Origin: CAWAND01 sp963783335
GTDB lineage: Bacteria > Chloroflexota > Anaerolineae > Anaerolineales > E44-bin32
Length of the DNA: 64,000 nt
Direction: 5' to 3'
Assembly (NCBI GenBank): GCA_963783335.1
Contig: CAWAND010000002.1
Coordinates: forward strand, 368,062-432,061
The notes under the pieces are model-generated. The model saw only the letters and a program-made list of their open reading frames with translations, made no database searches and was not told where the DNA came from. This document shows positions 52,356 to 60,476 of the stretch, one piece after another (the first letter of the stretch is position 1; each line of letters starts with the position of its first letter). The position numbers and the translations under genes were made by a program.

Positions 52356-52853
52356 ATGGCTGAAACAAATTTCCAACCCAAAATTGTGGCCTTCCTGTGC
52401 AACTGGTGCTCGTACCGAGCAGCGGACTTGGCGGGCACGAGCCGGATGAAGTATCCGGCCAACGTGCGCATGGTTCGCGTCATGTGCAGCGGCCGGGTGG
52501 ATCCCGCCTTCGTGCTGCGGGCAATTTCCAAGGGGGCCGACGGGGTGATGATCGCCGGCTGCCACCCGGGCGAGTGCCACTATCAGGAGCAGAACTATAA
52601 GACCATGCGGCGGTTTGAGATGCTCAAGCAGACGCTGCTGGGCTTTGGAATGGACGAAAAGCGCATCCGGCTGCAGTGGGCATCCGCCGCGGAAGGCGGT
52701 GTGCTGGCTCAGGCTATCCGGGACATGGTTGAAGACATCCAGGCGTTGGGCCCGATGGATTGGTCCCACAACTGGGCGCCGGACCCGGAGGCCGAAGAAG
52801 CCATTCTCGCCCTGGCCGAGGAACATGCTGAAGCAATGGAGGTGGCCAGATGA
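52356..52853 (+). CDS. mvhD: MvhD-like electron-transfer subunit
   Basis: The 165-residue protein resembles MvhD. It has a 2Fe-2S site from the cysteines in VAFLCNWCSYRAADLAG and in AGCHPGECHYQEQN. It bridges the hydrogenase (MvhG/A) to HdrA in the Hdr-Mvh supercomplex. The ATG at 52356 follows GAGAGGCGG. The stop overlaps the start of mvhG by four bases. Its length is slightly more than the usual 140-150 residues. Confidence 0.93.
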   Translation: MAETNFQPKIVAFLCNWCSYRAADLAGTSRMKYPANVRMVRVMCSGRVDPAFVLRAISKGADGVMIAGCHPGECHYQEQNYKTMRRFEMLKQTLLGFGMDEKRIRLQWASAAEGGVLAQAIRDMVEDIQALGPMDWSHNWAPDPEAEEAILALAEEHAEAMEVAR

Positions 52854-53843
52854 CGGAGAAGGGCAAGCTGGCGCTCTACTGGGCGGCCTCGTGTGGAGGC
52901 TGCGAAATCGCTGTCTTGGGGCTCAACGAGAAGATCCTGGATGTCGCCGAAGCCTTCGACATCGTCATGTGGCCCGTCGCTGTCGATGCCAAAGTCAAAG
53001 ACATCGAGATGATGGATGACGGCTCGATCGACGTATGCCTTTTCAATGGTGCCATCCGCACCAGTGAGCAGGAGTACATGGCCCGTCTGCTGCGGCAGAA
53101 GGCCAAGGTGCTGGTCGCCTTTGGCTCATGTGCCGTCGATGGCGGGATCCCGGCTTTGGCCAACCTTTCGGACCGTGAGGCGATCTTTGAGACGGTCTAT
53201 GGTCACAATCCGAGCCTCGACAACCCCGAAGGCATCCGTCCACAAGCCGAGACCGTCACAGAGGACGGGATACTGCACTTGCCGATCTTCTACAACACCG
53301 TTCGCACTCTGGCGCAAACGGTGGATGTTGACTACTTCCTGCCCGGATGTCCGCCCGAGCCAGAGCGCATATGGGACGCGGTTCTGGCCATCGTCAAGGG
53401 CGAACTGCCGGCCGTCGGATCGGTGATCGGCGCCAACACAACGGTCTGCGACAGCTGCCCGCGGACGCGGAACGAAAAGAAGATTTCCGGGTTCAAGCGG
53501 ACCTGGGAGGTGATCCCCGATCCCGATATCTGTCTGCTGGAACAAGGCTTGGTCTGCTGCGGCATCGCCACCCGGGACGGCTGCGGGGCGCTCTGCCCGA
53601 CCGTCGGCTCGCCCTGCATTGGCTGCTACGGAGCCGAACGAGGGCGTGGACGACTTTGGGGCGCGGATGATGTCGGCCTTGGCTTCTGTACTCGATAGCG
53701 ATGACCCCGAGGAAATCGCCCGGATTATCTCAGAAGGGATCCCAGATACGGTGGGCAACTTCTATCGTTTCAGCCTGGCCAGCAGCGAACTCCGCCGTTC
53801 GGCACTGCACGTCGCCGAGCATCAGCCGGCCGAGACTGCGTGA
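52850..53843 (+). CDS. mvhG: F420-non-reducing hydrogenase small subunit, frameshifted near 53632
   Basis: The small [NiFe] hydrogenase subunit has WAASCGGCEIAVL, LVAFGSCAVDGGIP, FLPGCPPEPERIW and CDSCPRTRNEKK. Then come CLLEQGLVCCGIA and CGALCPTVGSPCIGCYG, giving the cluster ligands. After CIGCYG the first frame degenerates, and the next frame continues PNEGVDDFGARMMSALASVL to NFYRFSLAS, the family C-terminus. Skipping the extra G at GGA-G-CCG (near 53632) restores one protein of about 330 residues. It transfers electrons from the catalytic subunit to MvhD and HdrA. The shift is probably a sequence error, since all other parts are conserved. Confidence 0.92.
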
Positions 53844-53858
53844 GGATGAGGTGTGGCT

Positions 53859-55334
53859 ATGACACGTGTATCGATTGATCCGATCACCCGCCTCGAGGGG
53901 CACGGCAAGATCGACATCTTCCTGACGGAAGAGGGCGATGTCGCCAATGCCTACCTGCAGGTCCCCGAACTGCGCGGCTTCGAGCGCTTTTGCGTCGGCC
54001 GCCAGGCCGAGGACATGCCCAACATCACCAACCGCATCTGCGGCGTCTGCCCTGAAGCGCACCATATGGCCTCGGCCAAAGCCCTCGATGCGCTCTTCCA
54101 TGTCGACCCGCCGCCGACGGCCAAGAAGCTGCGTGAGCTGTTCTACAGCATCTTCTACGCCACCGATCACACCACCCACTTCTACGCGCTGGCCGGACCT
54201 GATTTCGTCGTGGGGCCGGAGGCGCCGGTTGCCGAACGCAACATTTTGGGGATCATCAAGAAAGTGGGCATGGATGTCGCCGGCAAAGTGCTTAAGATGC
54301 GAGCCGACGGCCACCACCTGATCAAGATGATGGGCGGCAGGCCCGTGCATCCCAACTGGGCTGTGCCGGGCGGCGTAACCCGAGGCATCACCGAGGAACA
54401 ACGGCAAGAAATCGAGAACATGGGCAGGGAGGCTATCGATTTCGCCAAATTCTCCCTGCAGCTGTTCAATGACGTTGTGCTCGAAAACTCCGACTACCTG
54501 AATCTGATCCTAAGTGACATGTACGCCGATCGCACCTACAACATGGGCACCGTGGATGAGAACAATCACGTCAACTTCTACGATGGGATGATCCGCATCG
54601 TCGGCCCTGAAGGCGAAGAGCACGCCAAGTACCCGGCCAGCGAGTACCGCGAGTACATCGCCGAGCGAGTCGAGCCCTGGTCATATCTCAAGTTCCCGTA
54701 CCTGAAGAAGATTGGGTGGAAGGGCTTCGAGGGGGGCGTCGACTCGGGGGTCTACAAGGCCACGCCGCTGTCCCGGCTCAATGCCGCTGATGGTATGGCC
54801 ACGCCGCTGGCGCAGGCGGAGTATGAGCGCATGTACGAGACCCTGGGCGGCAAGCCGGTGCACGCCACCCTGGCCACGCACTGGGCCCGTTTGATTGAAC
54901 TCCTGTATGCCACCGAGCGCTGGGTGGATCTGGCAGTTGACCCCGAGATTACCGGAACCGAGTTTCGGACCCTGCCGACCGAGACGCCCGATGAAGGCAT
55001 CGGCTGCGTCGAGGCGCCGCGGGGCACGCTGACCCATCACTATCAAACGGACGAACGGGGTGTGCTGACACACGTCAACTTGATTGTTGGCACGACCAAC
55101 AACAATGCCCCGATCAACATGTCCATCAAACGGGCAGCTGAAGGCCTGATCCAGAAAGGTACGGTCGTATCCGAGGGCCTGCTCAATAAAGTCGAGATGG
55201 CCTTCAGAGCTTACGATCCGTGCCTGGGATGTGCCACGCACTCCCTGCCTGGCCAGATGCCTCTTGAAGTGACCATCCGGGGGCCAGAAGGAGAAACCCT
55301 CGATCATCTGACTCAGTACGTCGCCAACGCCTGA
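53859..55334 (+). CDS. mvhA: F420-non-reducing [NiFe] hydrogenase large subunit
   Basis: The 491-residue catalytic subunit has the L1 ligands RICGVCPEAHHMAS near residue 63 and the L2 ligands DPCLGCATHSLP near residue 452. It also has GRPVHPNW and the large-subunit start RVSIDPITRLEGHGKIDIFL. The C-terminal extension beyond the L2 His (about 30 residues) should be removed by a maturation protease when the Ni-Fe(CN)2CO centre is complete. The protease gene lies directly downstream. ATG 53859 is preferred to GTG 53853. It oxidises H2 and feeds MvhG. Confidence 0.95.
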   Translation: MTRVSIDPITRLEGHGKIDIFLTEEGDVANAYLQVPELRGFERFCVGRQAEDMPNITNRICGVCPEAHHMASAKALDALFHVDPPPTAKKLRELFYSIFYATDHTTHFYALAGPDFVVGPEAPVAERNILGIIKKVGMDVAGKVLKMRADGHHLIKMMGGRPVHPNWAVPGGVTRGITEEQRQEIENMGREAIDFAKFSLQLFNDVVLENSDYLNLILSDMYADRTYNMGTVDENNHVNFYDGMIRIVGPEGEEHAKYPASEYREYIAERVEPWSYLKFPYLKKIGWKGFEGGVDSGVYKATPLSRLNAADGMATPLAQAEYERMYETLGGKPVHATLATHWARLIELLYATERWVDLAVDPEITGTEFRTLPTETPDEGIGCVEAPRGTLTHHYQTDERGVLTHVNLIVGTTNNNAPINMSIKRAAEGLIQKGTVVSEGLLNKVEMAFRAYDPCLGCATHSLPGQMPLEVTIRGPEGETLDHLTQYVANA

Positions 55335-55390
55335 CGATGGCTGTCGGGGCACTGAAGCAAGCAGAAATCTGCCCGTCGAGGGGTGGATCC

Positions 55391-55873
55391 ATGACATGCC
55401 AAACGCTTGACATGAGGACTCTGGTGCTGGGACTGGGCAACCCCATCCTGCGGGACGATGGGGTGGGGCTGAGGGTCGCCCAGGCGCTGCGGTTGGTGCT
55501 GGCCAACGTGCCTGGAATTGAAGTCGACGAGAACACTTGGGGCGGCCTACGCCTGATGGAGCGGCTGGTCGGCTACGACCGCGTGATCGTGGTTGATGCC
55601 ATGTGTACCGGGGCGCCGGCTGGAACGGTGCGGCTTCTGTCGCCTGATGACATGCCGACCCGACGAAGCGCCTCTCCCCACGACACCAGCCTGCCGGTGG
55701 CGCTGGAGCTCGGCCGGCGGGTAGGCTTGAGCGTCCCTGAAAGTGCCGATATCACCCTGGTGGGAATTGAGGCACTGGACGTCGACAACTTCGGAGAAGA
55801 CTTAACCCCGGAGGTGGAAGCGGCCATTCCTGTGGCCGTCCGCGCAATTCAAAAGGTGCTTACCGACGCCTGA
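55391..55873 (+). CDS. Hydrogenase maturation protease
   Basis: This 160-residue protein of the HyaD/HycI/FrhD family opens LVLGLGNPILRDDGVGLRVAQAL with the conserved Asp/Glu residues that bind Ni. It includes YDRVIVVDAMCTGAPAGTV and SPHDTSLPVALELGRR, the second metal-binding part. It cleaves the C-terminal tail of MvhA after metal insertion. ATG 55391 has GAGGGGTGG upstream. It completes the hdr-mvh operon. Confidence 0.93.
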   Translation: MTCQTLDMRTLVLGLGNPILRDDGVGLRVAQALRLVLANVPGIEVDENTWGGLRLMERLVGYDRVIVVDAMCTGAPAGTVRLLSPDDMPTRRSASPHDTSLPVALELGRRVGLSVPESADITLVGIEALDVDNFGEDLTPEVEAAIPVAVRAIQKVLTDA

Positions 55874-56185
55874 CCCAATCCTTTGGGCGTCGTCAATCCT
55901 TGGTCGGCGGCCGGCGGCCCTCCCCCGCGCCGCCGGCCAAGCTTTGTGGCAAGTTTCACAAATGCTCTGGCCGGATCGCGTCAAAGCAGAACTCTGCCTG
56001 AAAGATGTCTCTTTCTCGAGTTGGTTGGTGGGGGGGAACTGCCGATCCTCGGAGGCCGGCGATCCTCTCCGGTGCCGGCGGGTATCTGAAAAGGCCGGCC
56101 AGGTCGAGTCCGCCTGCGGAATCGACCGTCGTGTGCTGGAGTATTCTCACGGCCGATCGTCTTGGCTGAGAGCCTGTGAGGGTCT
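55874..56185. other. Convergent intergenic region with site J
   Basis: This 312-base gap lies between the stop codons of the maturation protease and the corrinoid protein. It contains palindromic site J and no gene. Confidence 0.5.
55944..55961. promoter_or_regulatory. Palindromic operator-like site J (TTGTGG-N6-TCACAA)
   Basis: TTGTGGCAAGTTTCACAA has one mismatch in the left arm, the same as in site D, which is also in a convergent gap. No start codon lies downstream of it in either direction within 300 bases. Confidence 0.5.
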
Positions 56186-56824
56186 TCAGTTCTTGACCAG
56201 GTTCTTCGCCAGGTCGGCGGCCGCCGCCGCGTTGGGCGCGTAGCCATCGGCCCCGATCTGGTCGGCGAACTCTTGGGTGACCGGCGCACCGCCGACCATG
56301 ACCTTGATCTGGTCCCGCAGGCCGGCCTCTTGCAGTGCCTTAATGGTGAGTTCCATCGAGCGCATGGTCGTCGTGAGCAAGGCGGACATGGCCACGATCT
56401 CGGCGCTTACCTCCTTCACCGCCTCCACGAAGCGAGCCGGATCGACGTCCCGACCCAGGTCGGTGACCTCAAACCCAGCCCCTTCGCACATCATCGCCAC
56501 CAGATTCTTGCCGATGTCGTGAAGGTCCCCCTTGACCGTACCGATCACAATCTTGCCCGCCATCTTGGCATCGGTTTCCACCAGCAGCGGCCGCAGCAGG
56601 TCCATTGACGCCTGCATCGCCCTGGCTGCCAAAAGTACCTCGGGGACAAACATGTCGCCCGAGCGAAAGGCCTCGCCGACATGTGCCATCCCCGGCATCA
56701 AGCCTTCATTCAAGATCACTCCCGGATCAAGGCCTTGGTCCAGGGCTTGCTGGGTGAGGCCGGGGGTGACCTCGCGATCCCCTTCGATAACCGCTTGAGC
56801 TAACTTGGCCAGGACGTCGCTCAT
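56186..56824 (-). CDS. Methyltransferase cognate corrinoid protein
   Basis: The 212-residue protein has the MtbC/MttC-type layout. A helical cap domain occupies residues 1-85 (VILNEGLMPGMAHVGEAFRSGDMFVPEVLLAARAM), and a Rossmann-like cobalamin domain has the ligand motif DLHDIGKN (Asp100, His102, Gly105). Later segments are ALLTTTMRSM and VMVGGAPVTQEFADQIGADGYAPNA. It carries a methyl-cobamide for a substrate-specific methyltransferase. No cognate MtgB/MttB-type methyltransferase gene adjoins it, which is unusual. A GGAGTGGAG sequence precedes the start. Confidence 0.92.
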   Translation of the reverse strand: MSDVLAKLAQAVIEGDREVTPGLTQQALDQGLDPGVILNEGLMPGMAHVGEAFRSGDMFVPEVLLAARAMQASMDLLRPLLVETDAKMAGKIVIGTVKGDLHDIGKNLVAMMCEGAGFEVTDLGRDVDPARFVEAVKEVSAEIVAMSALLTTTMRSMELTIKALQEAGLRDQIKVMVGGAPVTQEFADQIGADGYAPNAAAAADLAKNLVKN

Positions 56825-57393
56825 GACTCCACTCCCGTTGGGTGATCTTCGTCGGCGATCCGTCGCTTACGGTAGGTCCGGATCCACGCCGTCACACAAT
56901 CATCTCGCCCCTTAACGAGATCCGAAGCCAAGACTGTCAGATGGACAACAGGGGTCATGGTTGCGGCCAGCTTGGCTGTCTCAGTATGGCTGTCCGCGCC
57001 CAAGGCCGATGTGAAGGGGGCGATGCTGACATCCAGAATGATACGCCATTGGCGGGACAAGTGCCCTTGTTCGGGGGAGCAGGCACGTTCAAGTCCGTGA
57101 ATCTGAGGTGGGCCGCCGTTTCTTCACCGGAGGCGGTTGGTATCCCTGTTCTCTTCTGCGACCGTTTTCACGGTTCCACGGACCAATGGCTCGGTTGGGT
57201 ACCTCTGTCATTTGGCTCGCCAGAAACGAGGTGCCAGCCTTGAGCCTTCAGACCGACGGGTTGTTTGCCCAGCAGCGTCTTGGGTTTTTGTGTCCTCGGA
57301 TGAATTCATCCCCCCAAGCGGGGCGGGATATGCTAGAGTTGTTGGTAAGCCCAACCGGATTACATCCCACAACCTGACCTGAGGAAGGAACCC
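56825..57393. other. Intergenic region upstream of the corrinoid protein and DUF937 genes
   Basis: About 570 bases between the divergent starts of the corrinoid protein (minus) and the DUF937 gene (plus). A 79-codon minus-strand frame exists but has no recognisable motif. TGAGGAAGGAACC before 57394 is the ribosome-binding site of the next gene. Confidence 0.4.
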
Positions 57394-57987
57394 ATGGATT
57401 CAATCATCCAATTGCTTGTGACACAACTTGGCTCTGGCGCCGTGAGCGAGATCAGCAAGAGTCTGGGCGTCGATGATGCCAAGGCGCAGCAGGCGGTCGG
57501 CATGGCCTTGCCAATGATCATCGGTGCGCTCAATCGCAACACGGCCTCATCCGACGGCGCCGAAGCTCTGGTGGGCGCTCTGCAGCGCGACCATGATGGA
57601 AGCATTCTCAACAACCTGTCTCAGGCCGTCGGGAGCCAGGCCACGATCAATGATGGGACGGCGATTCTGGGACACGTTTTGGGGGACCAGCAGAGCGGCT
57701 TGGTTCAAAGTGTGAGCCGTGCCACAAATCTGAAACCCGAACAGGTGGCCCAGATCTTCGCCATCTTGGCGCCGATCGTCATGGGCGCTCTGGGCCAAAT
57801 GCAGCGCAAACATGAGCTCGATGCCCAGGGTGTCTCCACGCTCCTGCAGCAGGAGCGGAGTACGGTCGAAAAGACCTCATCCGGCCTCACGCAACTGTTG
57901 GATATGGATGGGGACGGCGACGTCTCGGACGAGATCATCTCGCTTGGGTCCAATCTCCTGGGTGGTCTGTTCGGGGGCGGGAAATAG
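57394..57987 (+). CDS. DUF937-domain protein
   Basis: The 197-residue protein has the DUF937 helical repeat pattern. An N-terminal helix (IIQLLVTQLGSGAVSEISKSLGVDDAKAQQAVGMALPMIIGALNRN) is followed by SILNNLSQAVG and ILGHVLGDQQSGLVQSVSRATNLKPEQVAQIFAILAPIVMGALGQM. A Ser/Gly-rich end finishes with DMDGDGDVSDEII, a calcium-binding-like Asp-rich segment. The family is widespread in bacteria without assigned function. AGGAAGGAACC precedes the start. Confidence 0.85.
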   Translation: MDSIIQLLVTQLGSGAVSEISKSLGVDDAKAQQAVGMALPMIIGALNRNTASSDGAEALVGALQRDHDGSILNNLSQAVGSQATINDGTAILGHVLGDQQSGLVQSVSRATNLKPEQVAQIFAILAPIVMGALGQMQRKHELDAQGVSTLLQQERSTVEKTSSGLTQLLDMDGDGDVSDEIISLGSNLLGGLFGGGK

Positions 57988-58326
57988 GTCGAGAGCACGG
58001 TTCGTGGCAGCTGCTGCATCCGGATCTGAGCGCGCCGGCTGGTCTTCGCTTTTGCCCATGAAGGCTGGATAATCATCCGGTGCGGGGGTTCCCGGTGCAG
58101 GCCAGTCAGGGGAGCGACAGGCGCTCGCTGCAAGCCTTGGTAGAGCAGGTATTTGGTACTTAGAACTTTTCGGTCCAGGGGCCCCCGCGGCCTGAAGCCC
58201 GGTTGGCCCTGATGTAGCAGCAAGACAGTGCGTCGAAGCCCATATTCGTTGGTTGACAATCCAAGGAACCTGATGCGTTGTTCTCGACAACGCATCTTAA
58301 GCCATCTCTGAAGGAGAGGAATGAGC
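57988..58326. other. Intergenic region without a recognised gene
   Basis: No gene, RNA or clear hairpin is visible. AAGGAGAGG at about 58310-58318 precedes the DUF3597 gene. Confidence 0.4.
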
Positions 58327-58764
58327 ATGAGTTTATTTGGAAACATCCTGCAGAAGCTCGGTTTCAGCAAGCCGGACGAGAAGGCCGCCTCCGGCGCCGG
58401 GCCCCAGACCCCACCCAAGGCAGCTCCCCCGCACCCCGCGGACCCACTGCGTGCCGCTTCACGTGGCGAGCCGGACCGGTCAGCGAAGCCCCAGCCCATA
58501 TCCGAGGTGGATGTGGTGAGCAAGTTGGAGGGTTTGGCGGCTGCCAACCCTCAGGAGCTCAACTGGAAGGTCTCGATCGTCGATCTGCTCAAGCTGCTGG
58601 ATTTGGATAGCAGCTATGAGGCGCGCAAGGAGCTGGCGGTTGAGTTGGGGTGCCCGGCAGACAAGATGGAAGACTCGGCGGTGATGAACACCTGGCTCCA
58701 CAGGACGGTGATGCGAAAGCTCGCCTATAACGGAGGCAACATCCCCAAGGAACTACTCGACTAG
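58327..58764 (+). CDS. DUF3597-family protein
   Basis: This 145-residue protein has an N-terminal LFGNILQKLGFSKP segment and a Pro/Ala-rich linker of about 40 residues. The conserved domain begins EVDVVSKLEGLAAANPQELNWKVSIVDLLKLLDLDSSYEARKELA and ends ELGCPADKMEDSAVMNTWLHRTVMRKL. This is the DUF3597 pattern, function unknown, often linked to LysM-type or stress proteins. ATG 58327 is preferred over 58321, because the spacing to AAGGAG is better. Confidence 0.85.
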   Translation: MSLFGNILQKLGFSKPDEKAASGAGPQTPPKAAPPHPADPLRAASRGEPDRSAKPQPISEVDVVSKLEGLAAANPQELNWKVSIVDLLKLLDLDSSYEARKELAVELGCPADKMEDSAVMNTWLHRTVMRKLAYNGGNIPKELLD

Positions 58765-58790
58765 CTGGACCAGGTTGAAAGCGCCAAATC

Positions 58791-58821
58791 AAGCGGTCGA
58801 CGGGGTCTCCGTCGGCCGCTT
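58791..58821. terminator. Hairpin between convergent genes
   Basis: A stem of 6+6 bp (AAGCGG..CGACGG with CCGTCG..CCGCTT, one internal mismatch) lies between the ends of the DUF3597 gene (58764) and the TadG-like gene (58828). It would terminate both. Confidence 0.6.
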
Positions 58822-58827
58822 GACGCT

Positions 58828-60117
58828 TCATTCTACGAGGCTCACGGTCGGCGGTCTGGGTGGGAGGTAGGCGGGGTTTTCCCGGATCAGAATACTGGAA
58901 CCGTTCAGGGACAGGCTGTAACCGATCAGACTGCCATCGAAGGTCGAAGATGATGCGCCCGAGATTTGGATAGCGCCCTCCGGTGCGTACATAAGCCCTG
59001 ACCAGATGTTTTGGCTTCCTGACAAACGGATGGCCGGCGAGCTGCACCGTGAGTTGCCGGAGAGACTCTCCCCGGAGAACAAGACTAGGCCGTAGGCATA
59101 GGGCGCGATATGCTGCGATGACCCGCTGAGGGTGATCCGCCCCGTTGTCGCCAGCGTCGCCCCAGAGCTGACCAGGTTGTCTGAGCTGATCACAATTGAG
59201 TCCGTCGAGTAGTACAAAGCCGGCTTCAGCGTGTTTGTCGACGGGTTGAACCAGCCGTTGGATTCAAGCCAGTTGAGGTCCATGCGGCAGTTGCAGTGCG
59301 CGTATTCTCCGCGCGCCTGTGCCGCTGACGCGATCGATCCACCTGGAGCAAAATCGCCAAGCACAAAATCCACTGGGTAGGGCTCGGTGGGTACTTGACG
59401 CGGGTTAGCCGGGGGAGGCGGGTCGTAGCTCACGTTGCCTGGCGGGGCGTCGATCGACGTCACATAGGTTGTCATACCCCGAATCTGGTTGGTGTGGCCG
59501 CCGATGTGGATGTCGTTGTTGCTGTGGACGTCCCCTTGGACAAGTGTGTCGCTTCCGCTCCAGTCGATCGTGTTTTGACAGGTCTCCGAGCCGCCGAACA
59601 GGGCGGCGTGGGCCCCCACCGTGTGGAAGTTACACCGCGCGATGGCGGTTGAGGTTGACTCTAACACGCCGGTGTAGAAGAGTCGGATGAAGCTGCCGGT
59701 GGTCTGGGTGACGACGCTCACCTGGACGTAGGCGGGATCACCGGCGAAGGCTCCCGAGGTTGGGGGATGGCTGATCCGCACCGGGTGGTCCGGCCCATCG
59801 ACGTACCCATTGTCAGCTGCCCGTGCAGCAGCCGGTGCGATGGGGTCCTGTCCGTCACACAGCGCCAGAGCCCCGGCAAGCGCGGCTGCGTCGGCAGCGT
59901 TTTGGCCGCTGCGTCGGTCGACGAAGATCCTCAGGCCATCGATCGTAAAAGCCGCCACCCCCAGAAGGAAGATGATCAGCAGCAGCATGATCACAATGGT
60001 CTGGCCGGACTCGTCCGCAATCCGGGGCCACAGGCGCCCGCGGAGGAAAGCCGTAGAGACCAAGCGTCGCCCGTGGCGACCGCCCCGGCCTTGTGAAGCA
60101 GAACTGGCAGGCTGCAT
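58828..60117 (-). CDS. TadG-like pilus-assembly/surface protein
   Basis: This 429-residue protein has a cytoplasmic basic N-terminus, one membrane segment (TIVIMLLLIIFLLGVAAFTIDG) and the TadE/TadG-type motif RRSGQNAADAAALAGALAL. A long extracellular part follows, rich in Ser, Thr, Gly and Asn, with short strand repeats (GDVHSNNDIHIGGHTNQIRG, ISGSSQHIAPYAYGLVLFSG, ISGASSSTFDGSLIG). These suggest a beta-helix. It is probably a membrane-anchored component of a tight-adherence (Flp) pilus, or a related surface protein. No other tad genes are in the window. Confidence 0.8.
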   Translation of the reverse strand: MQPASSASQGRGGRHGRRLVSTAFLRGRLWPRIADESGQTIVIMLLLIIFLLGVAAFTIDGLRIFVDRRSGQNAADAAALAGALALCDGQDPIAPAAARAADNGYVDGPDHPVRISHPPTSGAFAGDPAYVQVSVVTQTTGSFIRLFYTGVLESTSTAIARCNFHTVGAHAALFGGSETCQNTIDWSGSDTLVQGDVHSNNDIHIGGHTNQIRGMTTYVTSIDAPPGNVSYDPPPPANPRQVPTEPYPVDFVLGDFAPGGSIASAAQARGEYAHCNCRMDLNWLESNGWFNPSTNTLKPALYYSTDSIVISSDNLVSSGATLATTGRITLSGSSQHIAPYAYGLVLFSGESLSGNSRCSSPAIRLSGSQNIWSGLMYAPEGAIQISGASSSTFDGSLIGYSLSLNGSSILIRENPAYLPPRPPTVSLVE

Positions 60118-60476
60118 TTGCTAGAAGTCTAGCCCGGATTGCGTGCCTGACGGCTTGCAGATAGCCTACAAGTGTTGGGCTGGTTTCGCCGCGCACCGCC
60201 AGCAAACTGAGGCCGCCGGAATCCTGCTTGGAGCCTTTCAATTCAGAATCTGAACGCTGATTCGTCCCGCCGGATGAAAGGCGCCAACCAGCTGGTGAAT
60301 CGTCGAGCATCTCGCCGGATCGGACAGCACAAAAGGAACGCGGCGCGAGGCATGCTGGGCGGGTTTGGTGTGATTGTTGTATGCTCAGTCTGGCCTTGGG
60401 GCAGGGAGATGGGTGGCCCCGGCCGATTCCCCTTCGACGGGCTCAGGGCTGAGCTCTGGGTGCTTCGCGCAATGTG
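60118..60476. other. Divergent intergenic region
   Basis: About 360 bases between the TadG-like gene (minus) and the MFS gene (plus). Probably holds two promoters. No palindrome of the TTGTGA family and no gene was found. Confidence 0.4.

Noticed and set aside
56821..57060. 79-codon minus-strand frame overlapping the start of the corrinoid protein gene by ATGA
   Set aside because: No recognisable motif. The overlap contains the ribosome-binding site of the corrinoid gene, so it is probably chance.
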